From the NCBI GenBank assembly GCA_951799425.1, contig OX637409.1, forward strand, positions 19,890,460 to 19,954,459: a stretch of 64,000 bases of DNA, in the 5' to 3' direction. The DNA is from Ilex aquifolium (lineage: Eukaryota; Streptophyta; Magnoliopsida; Aquifoliales; Aquifoliaceae). Positions 36,662 through 48,606 of the stretch are shown here, one piece after another. The stretch's first letter is position 1. Every line of letters starts with the position of its first letter. The notes beneath the pieces were generated by a model. It did not search any database. It was not told the origin of the DNA and saw only the letters and a list, made by a program, of their open reading frames with translations. Both the position numbers and the translations under genes were made by a program.

Positions 36662-37072
36662 AGTTAATTACATTGGAGGTCCTCATAATATGGGTCTATC
36701 TTATTTTAGTCTCCAATATTTAATATATTTTTATGTGGTGTCTCAAGCAGATAACGTCCAAATTGTTAACGATTTTTTATTATAAATTTGTCACATAATA
36801 CTTATAATATGCTAAAAAAAAATAATTTGGATATTCTTGACTAATTTTTTACCCAAATTTTAGTCAAACAGCTACCCATAAATTATTTTTTACCCTATTT
36901 AGGTATCACATAAATTTATGATCAAAAATTGTTAGCAATTTGAATGTTGTTTGTTTGAGGGATCACAAAAAAATATATTCAATACTTCATGGATCAAACT
37001 AATATAATTAAAATATTAAAAACTAAAATAAGACAAACTCTATATTTTAGGAACTTTTAGTGAAAATACACG
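36662..37072. mobile_element. Long-TIR MITE (family M)
   Basis: The left half (GTCTATCTTATTTTAGTCTC..., GATAACGTCCAAATTGTTAACG) is mirrored by the right half (GTTAGCAATTTGAATGTTGT..., CTAAAATAAGACAAACTC). About 150-170 bp of inverted similarity surround a short spacer. The right half is repeated at 38474-38780 through the tandem duplication. Confidence 0.6.
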
Positions 37073-37107
37073 AAACTAAAATGTTTAGCTCTTAGCAAAA
37101 CCAAAAA

Positions 37108-38180
37108 ATGGATAATTACACCTACGCTCCCTGAGGTTTGTCACTTAATCACTCAGACCCCCTAATATTTTAAATATTACACATAGACCCCTTAAGGTTT
37201 ATAACACTTAGACTTCCGTTAGTAAATTATATTCAGATCCCTTGAAGTATGTAGACGTATAATACGTAGACCCTTCAAGTTTAAAATATTATACTTCGAT
37301 AAAAAAATACTCCAATTAAAGATAAAATATCAAATATTTTAAATTTTACTGTCAAAATTCATATTCTATTGTATTAGTTATTGAAATAAAATAAAATAAA
37401 AAATAGAAAGTCATTTTTTTCTTAAAAAATTGTAATTAATATACAATTATACTATATATTGGAATAAAACTAAAAAATTAAACAAGAGGTACTCCTTGTC
37501 TTGTAAAAGTTTTGTCTTCTTGAGATTAAGGGTTCAAGTCCCCTTCCCCTTCCCCTTCTCCTTCCCTCCCCCCTCCCCCCCCCCCCCCTCAAAAAAAATA
37601 AAATAAAATAAAATAAAAAATGTTTAAAAAAAAAAGTCATTCAGAACATGAATTTTAAAACCAAAATTTATGTTCCATTATGTAATTTATTGAAATAAAA
37701 TTAAAAATAAAAATCTAATTTTTTTTAAAACAATCATAATTAGTATGCAATTATACTATCTATTAGAATAAAACTAAAAAATCAAATAAGGAGTCAAACT
37801 GTAATGGATAAAATATATTCTAACTTTAATTAGGGTAATTTGGTCGTTTAAAGGATCAAATTAAATTCCAATAGATAGTATAATTGTATATCAATTATGA
37901 TTTTTTTTTTTAAAATTATATTTTTATTTTTAATTTTATTTGAATAAATGTCATAATAGAACATAAATTTTGGTCGTAAAATTTAAAATATTTGATATTC
38001 TATCTTTAATTGTAGTATTTTTGGTCTAAGTATAATATTCTAAATTTGAGGTGGTCTAAGTATAACACAACTACAAACTTTAGGGGGTCTGAATATATTT
38101 TATTAACAGATATACTAATAGACATCGACGGTAGGGTCTAAATATTATGCGTGTATAAACCTCAAGAAGTCTGTGTAATA
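37108..38180. mobile_element. Long-TIR element (family L), copy in duplication unit A
   Basis: Starts GGATAATTACACC with repeated CAGACCCC/GAGGTTTGTCACTTAATCAC words and ends where the Helitron begins. Inverted halves share ATCAAATATTTTAAATTTTA and surrounding sequence. An embedded SINE-like segment plus a long C-rich tract lies near 37488-37590. Confidence 0.65.
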
Positions 38181-38475
38181 TCTATATAATAAAGTACAAT
38201 ACAATTCAAATCTTAAAAAATAAACAAAATGACTTTTATTATTCGCGGTTGAGATCTCTTTAAATTTTACTTTAAAATTAATCTGACGACTAATATTAAC
38301 ACCTCAAATTTAGTAGGAAAAATAGGCCCTTAAGGGTGTGTTTGGACTTTGGAGTAACTTTTTAAAAATGGTTTTATGACATATTTCTCATAAGTACTTT
38401 AAAAAAAAATATAGTGTTTGGAATCGCCCCACCACCACCTCTATCACCACCACCCCTACCGCCCCACCACCACCC
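38181..38475 (+). mobile_element. 5' part of Helitron, cut at the duplication junction
   Basis: Starts TCTATATAATAAAGTACAAT after A and follows the 39876 copy to GTGTTTGGAATCGCCCCACC, then stops inside the CCA tract where unit B begins. Confidence 0.75.
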
Positions 38476-38810
38476 CAAATTTTAGTCAAAGAGCTACCCA
38501 AATTATACAATTTTGATAATGAGATATCTAAATTTTGGTCAAAAGTTACTCATATTACACATTTTTTATCAAGAGCTACCTAAATTATTTTTACCCTATT
38601 TAGGTATCACATAACAAATTTATGATCAAAAATCGTTAGCAATTTGGATGTTGTCTATTTGAGGGATTACCTAAAAATATATTCAATACTTCAGGGATCA
38701 AACTAATATAATTAAAATATTAAAAACTAAAATAAGACAAACTCTATATTTTAAGAACTTTTAGTGAAAATACACGAAACTAAAATGTTTAGCTCTTAGC
38801 AAAACCAAAA

Positions 38811-39875
38811 AATGGATAATTACACTTAGGCTCTCTAAAAATTGTCACTTAATTACTCAGACCCCTTAATATTTAAAATATTACACATAGACCTCTTAAG
38901 GTTTCTAACACTTAGACTTCCGTTAGTAAATTATATACAGATCCCTTGAAGTATGTAGGCGTATAATACGTAGACCCTTCAAGTTTAAAATATTATACTT
39001 AAATAAAAAAATACTCTAATTAAAGATAAAATATCAAATATTTTAAATTTTACTGTCAAAATTCATATTCTATTATATCAGTTATTGAAATAAAATCAAA
39101 AATAAAAAGTCAATTTTTTCTTAAAAAATCATAATTAATATACAATTATACTATATATTGGAATAAAACTAAAAAATTAAACAAAAGGTACTCCTTGTCT
39201 TGTAAATGTTTTGCCTTCTTGAGGTCAAGGGTTCAACTCCCCTCCCCCTCCCCCTTCTCCCTCCCCCTCCCCATCCCCAAAAATAAAAAGAAAAATGTTT
39301 TAAAAAAAAAAGTCATTCATAATAGAACATGAATTTTAAAACCAAAATTTATGTTCCATTATGTAATTTATTGAAATAAAATTAAAAAAAAAAAATCTAA
39401 TTTTAAAAAAAAAATCATAATTAGTATGCAATTATACTATCTATTGGAATAAAACTAAAAAATCAAATAAGAGGTCAAACTGTAATGGATAAAATATATT
39501 ATAACTTCAATTGAGGTAATTTGATAGTTTAATTTGGTCGTTTAAATGATCAAATTAAATTCCAATAGATAGTATAATTGTATATTAATTATGATTTTTT
39601 AAGAAAAATTTAGATTTTTATTTTTAATTTTATTTTAATAAGTGTCATAATATAACATAAATTTTGGTCGTAAAATTTAAAATATTTGATATTCTATCTT
39701 TAATTGTAGTATTTTTTGTCTAAGTATAATATTTTAAATTTGAGGGGTCTAAGTATAATACAACTACAAACTTTAGAGAGTCTGAATATAATTTATTAAC
39801 AGATATACTAATAGACATTGACGGTAGGGTCTAAGTATTACGTGCGTATAAACCTCAGGAAGTCTATGTGTAATA
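38811..39875. mobile_element. Long-TIR element (family L), copy in unit B, split by a Helitron
   Basis: Same content as the unit A copy. Its right terminus continues after the Helitron at 41197-41249, ending GACTGTAATTCTCTC, the inverse of its left-end type. Confidence 0.65.
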
Positions 39876-41196
39876 TCTATATAATAAAATACAATACAAT
39901 TCAAATCTTAAAAGATAAACAAAATGATTTTTACTATTCGCAATTGAAATCTTTTTAAATTTTACTTTAAAGTTAATCTGACGACTAATATTAACACCTC
40001 AAATTTAATAGGAAAAATAGGTCCCTAAGGGTGTGTTTGGACTTTGGAGTGATTTTTTAAAAATGGTTTTAGAACTTATTCTTCATAAGTACTTTAAAAA
40101 AAAAAAAATAGTGTTTGGAATCTCCCCACCACCACCTCTACCACCACCACCCCTACCGCCCCACCACCACCACCGCCGTCGCCACCAATACTATCGCCAC
40201 CCTACCACACCCACCACCCAACCACCACCATCACCAGTACCACCACCGCCCCACCACCTCCACTGCCCCACCACCACCATCCCCCACCTCCACCTCCACC
40301 ACTACCCTCACCCTCATCTCCACCGTCCCATCACCACTACCACCACCACCTCCACCTCCAACGCCCCACAACCACCATTGCCACACCCTAGCTCCATTGC
40401 CATCCCACCACTATAACTGTCGCCAACACACCACCGTCGTCGTCGACATCACCGCCGCCACCACCCTCCGTCGCCACCACCACTGCCACTGTCCCACCTT
40501 CACCCTTACCCCACCTCACCCTTTGCCATCGCCACCTACCACCGATTGTTACCACTGTCGCCACCCACCACCACCACCATCGTTATCTTATTTTTATATT
40601 TATTACCATTACCATTATCATCCCACACCTATCGTCAGCACCCATCACTATCATTGTTGTCCACCGCCACCCACTACCACAACTCACCACCACTTGTCGT
40701 CGCTCACCATTACCACTAGCTACTGACACCCACCCCCACCACACCTACCACCACCACCACCCATTATCGCCTACCACTACAGCCACCCGCTACCACCATC
40801 GTTACCGCCCATCACCACTGTCGTTGCCCCACCACCACCACTGTCAACTACCATCACTGTCGTCCACCACCACTACCACTATCACTCACGACTATCACTA
40901 CCACCATCATCACCCAAAACTCACCACTACCATCACCTTTGCCATTCACGGCTACCGCCGCCGCCACCACCACCACCACCACCACTGTCGTCGCCACCCA
41001 CCACAACCATCATCGTCTCCCACCATCATCACTACTACCTACCACCACTACTACCGCTCACCCCTAATACAATCGGTGCTTAAATTCATTTCTTTCTGCT
41101 CTATGTTTGTGATTTGATTTTAGGTGTGAATATAAATATGTTTATTGTTGACTATTTTTTTTATTATTCCGTAGCTTCAGGCACGAAAATAACTAA
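39876..41196 (+). mobile_element. Complete non-autonomous Helitron, 1321 bp, with ~1 kb CCA-rich core
   Basis: Begins TCTATATAATAAA and ends CTAA, inserted between A (39875) and T (41197) without target duplication. Near the 3' end a hairpin CGT(A)GC-TTCAG-GCACG (41170-41185) sits 11 bp before the terminus, as in Helitrons. The paralogous family L copy near 24929 supplies an empty site (GTGTAATGCTTCAAATATCAGG against GTGTAATA / TTTAAATATTAGG). Bases 40118-41070 are almost entirely CCA/CAC/CCG/ACT-type triplets. There is no Rep/helicase frame. His/Pro/Thr-rich frames across the core are low-complexity artefacts. Confidence 0.8.
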
Positions 41197-41249
41197 TTTA
41201 AATATTAGGTGTCAGAGTAATTAAGTGACAAACATCAGGAGTCTGACTG

Positions 41250-41502
41250 TAATTCTCTCAAAAAAAAATATACTATCGAATTTTTGTTTGAAATCCCATA
41301 AGCTATAATTCATCAATTCATTATCCACTATCACTGTTAAGAACGTATACACATGCTCGCGACTTCTCTCTCTCTCTCTCTGCTGTTTATTGTCTGTCGG
41401 GCAATAAAATACTCCGAAAAATAGACAGAGAAGCGAGAGCATGAAGTGATCAAGTTCTCCATCCATCATTAGCTGTTGTGGTTGTGCAGAGAGAGGGTTC
41501 CG
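41250..41502 (+). promoter_or_regulatory. Probable promoter and 5' leader of the UBC gene
   Basis: The region between the TIR element end and the UBC start codon contains a CT microsatellite (about 41366-41381). No clear TATA box was picked. The promoter is very short if the transposon end marks its limit. Confidence 0.35.
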
Positions 41503-44500
41503 ATGGAGGTCCGAAACGACGTAGCAACGGTTAATTCGCCGACTGACGATGATCATCGTCATCATGATCAGCAGGCACCGCCGGCTACTCCGTCGAAGCA
41601 GGTCAAGGCTTCGCCGAACCCCGTTGACACCAACTCTGTTACCCAAAGGTCTCAGTTTTTGATCCACTTTTACTAATTTTATTGTCCTTTTATTGTGATT
41701 TTGTTGCAATTTCATTCGCTTAATCAAGATTTGGTCTTTTTTAATCATCTTGATTATGTAGATTACAGAAAGAGCTGATGTCTCTCATGGTACATCTCTC
41801 TCTCTCTCTCTCTCTCCTGCATATGTGTGTGTTTACGTGTGAGCGTGTTGATTGTCTGAAGTTTGGTGTTGTTGCTGATATGTATCTGACTCGTCCTGAT
41901 TGGTACCCTAGACAAGGGGAATTTGTAGTTGATGATTATGACTAATTTTCCAAATGATGAAAAGTGCTATAGGTATCAGAATTACTCCTATCAACTATAA
42001 TTATCATGATACCTAGCTATAGGAGTAATTCTGTACTGGGGCCCGAATGAACCTTTAGCACACAATAAAAGAGTTAGGAGTTGTAAACAAGAAAGAGCAA
42101 ATCATATCTCCCCTTTGATCTTGCAGGATGGTTTATGTGCTTTTTTTGTTTTTTTGTATTCACTTTGGGTGGTATATTTTAGTAGTCATTTCCTGGTTTT
42201 CGTCTGGATTTTCACCTCGGACAATGGCCTAGATGTTGATCGGGTGGTAGGTTTATGGTAGTGCATAGGGTCCAATTATGGTATTGAAACTTTTCGATAC
42301 AGTACTTTGTATTTTCCACCAATCAAAACAGGACTCTCGTAAAGATTTTACATTTTAGAATTGTTATTTTTATGATCAAGGGCTATAAAAAATCAATGCA
42401 AGATCCACAATTAAAAATGAATTTCAGTATGGTACTACTTCGTAGCGCTATCCTAGTAAGTAAATTGTAATTGGTTGTGTTACTTTCTGCCGTTTGACAT
42501 AGAGAGGTACACAAATAAATTTATTAGAATTTTGAAGACTTTACATAACTCTCTACCCAGCTATAGTTGGGGAAGGGAACATATATTAGGGAGTATGTGT
42601 TTGCTGATATGACCAATATTAATTTGTTATATTAATGAGTGTTTAATATTTATTCTTCAACTTTGAATGTAGCTCACATATCATAGGATAGAGCCTTGGG
42701 CTTTACAATTGCTTGCTCACATAAGTTTATGAGGTTTTCTACGTACTCCGATCTACAATTGTAATTTGGTGAGCCGCTAATAGGAATATCCTGCAAATTG
42801 GAATGCCTGTGCCTACTTCAGTTCATTTTAAGAAACATTTATAAGCTGGAAAACAAGTCTGAAACTTCATTCATTTTATGAAATGCATCATTTGACCACT
42901 ATGTTGTGGTTCTCTATGACCACCTTCTATAAAATTTCAAAGAGATTATACAGGGATTCTGGTAGCATGATCTGTTTACGGATTGTATAATTTCCACCAG
43001 TGGTTAACAAGTTGTTGGAACTTACTTCCAAAATCTTTCTAACATATCTTCCATCCCCTGAACCTAAATGGTATTGAAAAAGAAGGTGGAATTAAGAAGT
43101 GAAGGTTTCTGGCAAATCATGCTACTCTTTTATTTATGCGTTTAGATTTTAGGCAGATGTCAACATTTTATTGGCGTTATTGGAATTTCTTGATTGATCA
43201 GTGAATGATCTTTCCCTACTATGGAATGATTTTTAGGGGAGTTTCTGGCCTAGGGTTTGATAAGGCCCTCGGGAATTTGATCATTTTACTCCAGCTTCTG
43301 GTTGTTGGGGCAATATTTCTATTGTTTTTTTGTGAAGTTAACCCGAACCAATTTTTTGCTTTTGAGTGTATCTTTTCTTTTCCATGGCGCAATTTGTAAT
43401 TTTAATAAGTCTTTTCTCGATCTGCAAAAGCTAGCATACGAAAATAAAAAGACAAAGAAAGTGTGCAAAAGGAACTATGATACAAACTATAATCATGCAA
43501 TCACTTTTTTTTTTAGTTATGACTTGAAGTTATGGTGTGAAGTATTGACATAAAAAATCCTTACTTTTTTATAGATTTGAGATCATTGTAAAGCAGTGGT
43601 AACTGGTAAATATGTTATTAAGCCAAACACAGAGACAATTTTTCTTTCGGAAAAGAGCTTTTGGGTCATGTCCTTGGTTGTTATGAAGTAATTATAGAAA
43701 TTTAGTTATTGTTAATTGAAGATGCCCTATAATGTTAACCTTTACATGGGATAAGTTGAAGAGGTTATGGTGCACAATTTTGAACAACACATGTCACCTT
43801 AACAACTAGGGAAAGTGGTGAAATTGACAAGTAGAAACCTGTCACAATTAGTTTTTGTGTTTTGCTTTCTTCTTGAGAGATTGAGTCATACTTATATGTG
43901 GACGTAGAAGCAAACCCCTCAAAAAGGGGAAACCATAGTAGCTGGAGCAACAATGATAATAATGCCAAAATAATCTTTTTCTTATTCATTCTTTCATGAG
44001 ACATTTGGTTTTCTCTCTGTTAACTATGACTAAAATATTCCTACCATCTTTTTTCTCCCTTGTTCTGTTCTTTAATGTATCATTTTATTGATGTATCACC
44101 ATTGTTCTACCTGGCAAGTAATCTTTTTATACTTTATATGTGTAGATGAGTGGAGGAGATCTTGGAGTATCTGCCTTTCCTGAAGGAGAGAGTATCTTTA
44201 CTTGGATTGGTACCATTGAGGGTGGCAAAGGAACTATGTATGAGGGTTTATCTTACAAACTTTCTTTGCGCTTTCCCCTTGATTATCCTTTCAAGCCTCC
44301 CCAAGTGAAGTTTGAGACGATGTGCTTCCATCCAAATGTTGACCACTATGGGAACATTTGTTTAGACATTCTTCAGGTATCTATTATCATGGCCGCAAAC
44401 ATTAATTGTGACAAAATTCCTGATTCCAGGATTGGAAAAGTAAAGTGATATCCCTGGATTTTTAACGCATGGACCCACAACTGGAGGTTTGAAGTGGGCA

Positions 44501-46078
44501 CAATCATTTATATAGGGTTTCTGTCTTCCATGTTGTTGAGTTAGAAAGGGCCACTTATTCAATTGTCCAGTTTAAGCAGTTGGCTTACATTGTGAAGATC
44601 TATCCAATTATTTGTCTTTCAGTATGGCTTATATGGCTTTTCTCTTTGAGGAAACAACATTTAAAATCTAAAAAGCTTAGACCTCTGTAAGCTCCTTATG
44701 CTTTCTACAACTGACAAGGCTTCTACAGAGGTATCAGAAATGGGGTTATTAGATGATCACTCACCACAATTTTGTGGTTAATTTTTTTCCTGAATATTAA
44801 AAGCAAAAATAAATTTCCAATTGTGATATTGGTGGGGCCAATCAAATTGTGGGTATGAGTATATCCATACCCATTAAATTTTAGCCTTGTTCCCTTCGAG
44901 AAAGTTAAGAACCATACACAGTTTTGAAGTCTTGATGTGCAGGATGCACACTTCCTTTGAAGGTGATGTCAATGGGGTTTTGTTTTCTTGCAGGACAAGT
45001 GGTCTTCAGCTTACGATTGCAGAACCATTCTTTTGTCTATCCAAAGTCTATTGGGAGGTATGCCGATGAATATATGCAAAAATTGTGCGGCGTATTCCAT
45101 ATCTTGTATATCTGTTCTTTTGCCTTATTCGGCCTCTCTCGCATGCAGAACCCAATATCGAGAGTCCTCTCAACAGCTCTGCTGCTGCACTTTGGAAGAA
45201 CCAAGAAGGTGCACCAATTTTCCTTATATCTTTATTATACAGCCCTGTCAGTTCCCTTGATACATCCAAAAGGAGGAAAATGAGAAGCCCATAGCATGAC
45301 CTGTAGTACACTTATGTACCTATGATCAACTTTTCTGCTAGCATCGCAATACTAGTCTTGACTTGAGATATCAGCTATTGCCTCCTTTTATGGGGTGGGA
45401 ATAGCCCCACCCTAATCTCATTGATGGAACTAGAAAATCTGCTTAGGCAGCTTAAGCTACTGGATGGTTGAAACTAATACGCAGATTTTTGGGTGGTGCA
45501 TTTTATCTACTGGTCAGACATTATGCATCTTTATTGAGTTTGGTAATTTTAGAAAGGCCAATCAGGATAAACTTTTGAGTTGCAAGATACTATTTTGAAG
45601 CCTCAACCCTCCTGATGAAATCAAAACTAAACACTTTTTTTTTGTCAGAATCAAAACTAAACATAAATATCACAATTTTTGCTTGTTTTTAGATGAAATG
45701 CCACCTTCTTCTGCAGTGCCTTGTTTTTTTTTTTTTACCTGTTTTGGATTGTGGACATTTATTTATTCAAAGAAAACTGATGCCTTAGGAATTGCTGATC
45801 CAAAATTATGGATTTAGAGATATGCTAAAAAAATGTGTTGGATGTTTCCTTTCCAATACACCAACAGGAGCAAGGTCCGACTATAACTTATGTATATATG
45901 ACACTTTTGTCTACTTTTTATGTAGCTGATGTGTTTTTAAAGGTTTAGGAAGATAGCGGGTAACATGAAAGCAAAATCTTCTTTGAAAATCCATTTCAAG
46001 ACATTGAAACTTTTTGGTGCAGATTACAGGAAAATGGTATGCAAGCATTATACGGCAGCAGAAGTGTTTGAGAGCTGA
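41503..46078 (+). CDS. UBC19/20-like: Ubiquitin-conjugating enzyme E2, UBC19/UBC20 (E2-C) type, 194 aa
   Basis: E2 enzyme that accepts ubiquitin from E1 on its catalytic cysteine and, in the E2-C (UbcH10) family, works with the anaphase-promoting complex to mark cyclins for degradation. Exons: 41503-41648, 41762-41789, 44146-44376, 44994-45057, 45149-45208, 46023-46078; phases join and the stop is TGA at 46076. Residues 1-47 form an acidic, His-rich disordered extension; the UBC fold follows. Landmarks are YPFKPPQVKFET, the HPN motif (120-122), catalytic Cys130 in GNICLDILQ, then DKWSSAYDCRTILLSIQSLL and EPNIESPLN. The ATG was chosen because it precedes the family-like N-terminus and no earlier in-frame ATG exists. 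Intron 2 is long (2.36 kb). AtUBC19, as I remember it, is about 181 aa, so length fits. No sign of damage. Confidence 0.93.
41790..44145 (+). other. Intron 2 of the UBC gene
   Basis: 2356 bp with a CT microsatellite just after the donor. No internal gene or transposon with clear ends was identified. Confidence 0.6.
45619..45663 (-). repeat. Miniature poly(A)-tail insertion with 15-bp target duplication (UBC intron 5)
   Basis: AATCAAAACTAAACA at 45619-45633 is repeated at 45649-45663. The 15 bp between them read CTGACAAAAAAAAAG on the minus strand. Third example of this design in the window. Confidence 0.65.
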
Positions 46079-46524
46079 TCTCGAAGTCTTATTGCAAGCA
46101 TCTAGGCAAACATTTTCCAAACAGGATGCACATGCTTCATAATGTTCTTAAGACAGAACAGTACTAGGGAAGAGAGGGAGGTTTGGGTGTGATCTCACTG
46201 ATTGGCCGAGCTTCCAAATTCATTGGTGAGTCAATTTTGTGTATGAATTTTTTATAACTGCATTCTGTCAATATACCTAATTGTACAGTTGCTAAATGAA
46301 ACTTACAATATGGAGTTGTATCATTTTGAGTGTTAGTTTTTTCCTTTGAAAAAATGTTGCTACGTTCAAGCTGATTTTGCTAAATCCTGTTTGATGTTTA
46401 CTTAATTTTTTATTTATGTAAAATGTTAAGCGATTAACAAAATTGGACTGAATAACTATTAAATGTTGCGAGATAGGTTGTATGATTCGCACCAAGTATC
46501 ACTATAAACGCGCAACAACAAAGA

Positions 46525-46600
46525 ACTCGGGCTTTCGTCTAGTGGCAAAGATGGGGTTATTAAACGGGCTTTAGGTTCTAACTTCATCTTCTACAGATGA
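46525..46600 (+). mobile_element. tRNA-derived SINE-like head
   Basis: CTTTCGTCTAGTGGCAAAGA (A-box-like) followed about 30 bp later by TTTAGGTTCTAACTTC (B-box-like). No clear tail. It lies shortly after the UBC gene. Confidence 0.4.
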
Positions 46601-46756
46601 ACAATCAAAGAAAGATGATATTGAGAATTGATGACTCAGGTTTTGGTTCTTGCAAGCACAATATGGTGGTCAAGTAACAGTGGATGGCTAACACTAAAGT
46701 TGATTCTAGTTGCCATAAATGCAAGTGGTAGAAAACCGTTGATATATATATTTGGA

Positions 46757-47275
46757 GAGTAAATTATACTTTACCCATTTGAACTATTATTTTTGTTTCA
46801 TTTTGTACCATCAACCATAAAATTTTTCACATTGCACCGTAAAGTATTAATTTTTTTTCATATCACTCCAATAGATAATGAAAAACTTGAAAATCTGTCA
46901 AAGGAGGGAGGAAAATCCCAAAGAGCTTTCTGTCAAGTGCCTAGTGCCAAGTACCACTTTATTTTACATCTTTTGCAACAAAATGGTTACTGAGAAGAAA
47001 AAGAAAATCGGCTAGAGGAAGAAAATTTAGAACATAGGAATGACAAAGTCATGAATAGGTATTTTTTTTTGACTTGCATATGTGCAATAGACAGTTGTTT
47101 ATTGGAAGAATAGACCACTCACATGCACATTAATCATTAAAAAATTGAAAGCTATTATTTATTAGAGTGATATGAAATAAAATTGATATTTTATGGTGCA
47201 TTATAAAAAAAAATTATAGTTGAAGGTACAAATGAAACAAAGGTAATAGTTCAATACGATAAATATAATTTATCC
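46757..47275. mobile_element. Mutator-like MITE, 519 bp
   Basis: Perfect 9-bp duplication ATATTTGGA at 46748-46756 and 47276-47284. Inverted ends GAGTAAATTATACTTTACCC and GGATAAATTATATTTATCG, then TTGAACTATTANNTTTGTTTCATT on both sides; inverted similarity runs about 110 bp to CATATCACTC. No transposase. Confidence 0.88.
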
Positions 47276-47447
47276 ATATTTGGAACTTATTTTTTATAAG
47301 CCAATATTTTATTTTGAAGGTCAATGCAATCTTGGCTGGTAGAGCCCGTAGAGGATAAAAATGAAAACAAAACGTAAACTTTGGTCTTCACGAAAGGTCC
47401 TTGGAAGTCTGGAAATCTAAAGAACAATTTAAGTACTTAAAATGTTA

Positions 47448-47830
47448 GGAAAAATTATATTCAGACCCCTTGAGGTTTGTCACTTAATCATTTAGACTCC
47501 CGGACATTTGAAATATTAAACACAGACCCCCCATGGTTTGTACGCGCGTAATACTAGACTCCCCTCAAGTTTAAAATGTTACATTTAGACAAAAAAATAC
47601 GTTAATCAAAGATAGAATATCAAATATTTTAAATTTTACAAGCAAAATTCATGTTCTATTATGACATTTATTGAAAGAAAATCAAAAATAAAAATCTAAT
47701 TTTTTATTAAAAAATCATAATTAATATACAATTATACTATCTATGAGAATTTAATTTGGTTGTTTAAACGACTAAATTAAACTACCAAATTACCCCAATT
47801 AAAGTTAGAAGATATTGTGTCTATTATAGT
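47448..47830. mobile_element. Long-TIR element family L, partial copy
   Basis: Left-end words ATTCAGACCCCTTGAGGTTT, GTCACTTAATCA and ACGCGCGTAATACTAGACTC, then AATATCAAATATTTTAAATT. The copy ends near the middle of the element (AATTACCCCAATTAAAGTTA), so the right half is missing. Confidence 0.6.
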
Positions 47831-48606
47831 TTGACTGCTTGTTTGATTAGCGGTAAAGATCAAGATTGATTTTTTCTAGGATGTTTGTTCATTTATAATT
47901 GATGTATTATTCAAAAGATGTAATTGCTAATTATTTATGTTGTAATAGTGATTTATTGATGCTTATAAAAAAAACCTCATCGTAACAATTTTAATTCAAG
48001 TCGTATGAAGAAAGTATAAGTCTAATTTTTTTTTTTTATGAAAAATACCACATATCTAAAATATAAGCTAGCAATAATATTATATGTATTTAATTTAGAA
48101 ACTTAATTTGAAAATATAATCCATTGTCGTCATCGCATTAGTATGTACTGGATCCCGTTAAATATTAGAATCCAGTAATAATCAAAAGATAACAATGATT
48201 TAACTTCCCAAATTATATGCTAATAGTGTTACTGTGACAAATTTAATTTTTTTTTTAAAAAAAATTAGTGGGGGCAAATTTCAATTTTTTAAAAAAATAT
48301 ATGAAATTTAAATAACATGCAATAGACATTTTGACTTCATATCAAACCGACCCTTAACTTTATTACAATAACCCGACATTCCCCTCATATGGACAACCTG
48401 TAAAAGATGTGATAAACAACGACATTAATAATAAATAAATGCATATATCCAAAATATATTTTTATACAATTAAAGCATGCTTGTTTAATTCCAATATTAT
48501 TTAAAAATATTCATAATAAGTAATATTTACATAACTTTTGGTTCTATTGATATAATCCTATGAAATATTAGATCACTATAAGGAATTAGTTTGGAGAGGA
48601 TTGAAG
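47831..48606. other. AT-rich intergenic stretch, nothing recognised
   Basis: No coding frame or clear repeat ends. Confidence 0.5.

Larger units (their letters stand above)
36852..40140 (+). repeat. Tandem segmental duplication, ~1.7 kb unit, two copies
   Basis: Unit A (36852-38473) and unit B (38474 to about 40140) share order and content: right half of family M, all of family L, a SINE-like piece with a C-rich tract, and the 5' part of a Helitron. Landmark pairs: ATGTTTAGCTCTTAGCAAAA at 37081 and 38785; the Helitron start at 38181 and 39876. At the junction a CCACCACCACCCC tract in the Helitron of unit A is joined to CCCAAATTTTAG of unit B, with CCC microhomology. Unit B carries about 75 bp absent from A near its start. 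Confidence 0.85.

Noticed and set aside
40033-41117. Long His/Pro/Thr-rich reading frames (up to 203 codons)
   Set aside because: They are translations of the CCA-type triplet core of a Helitron; no start context, no domain, and similar frames are open in several phases.
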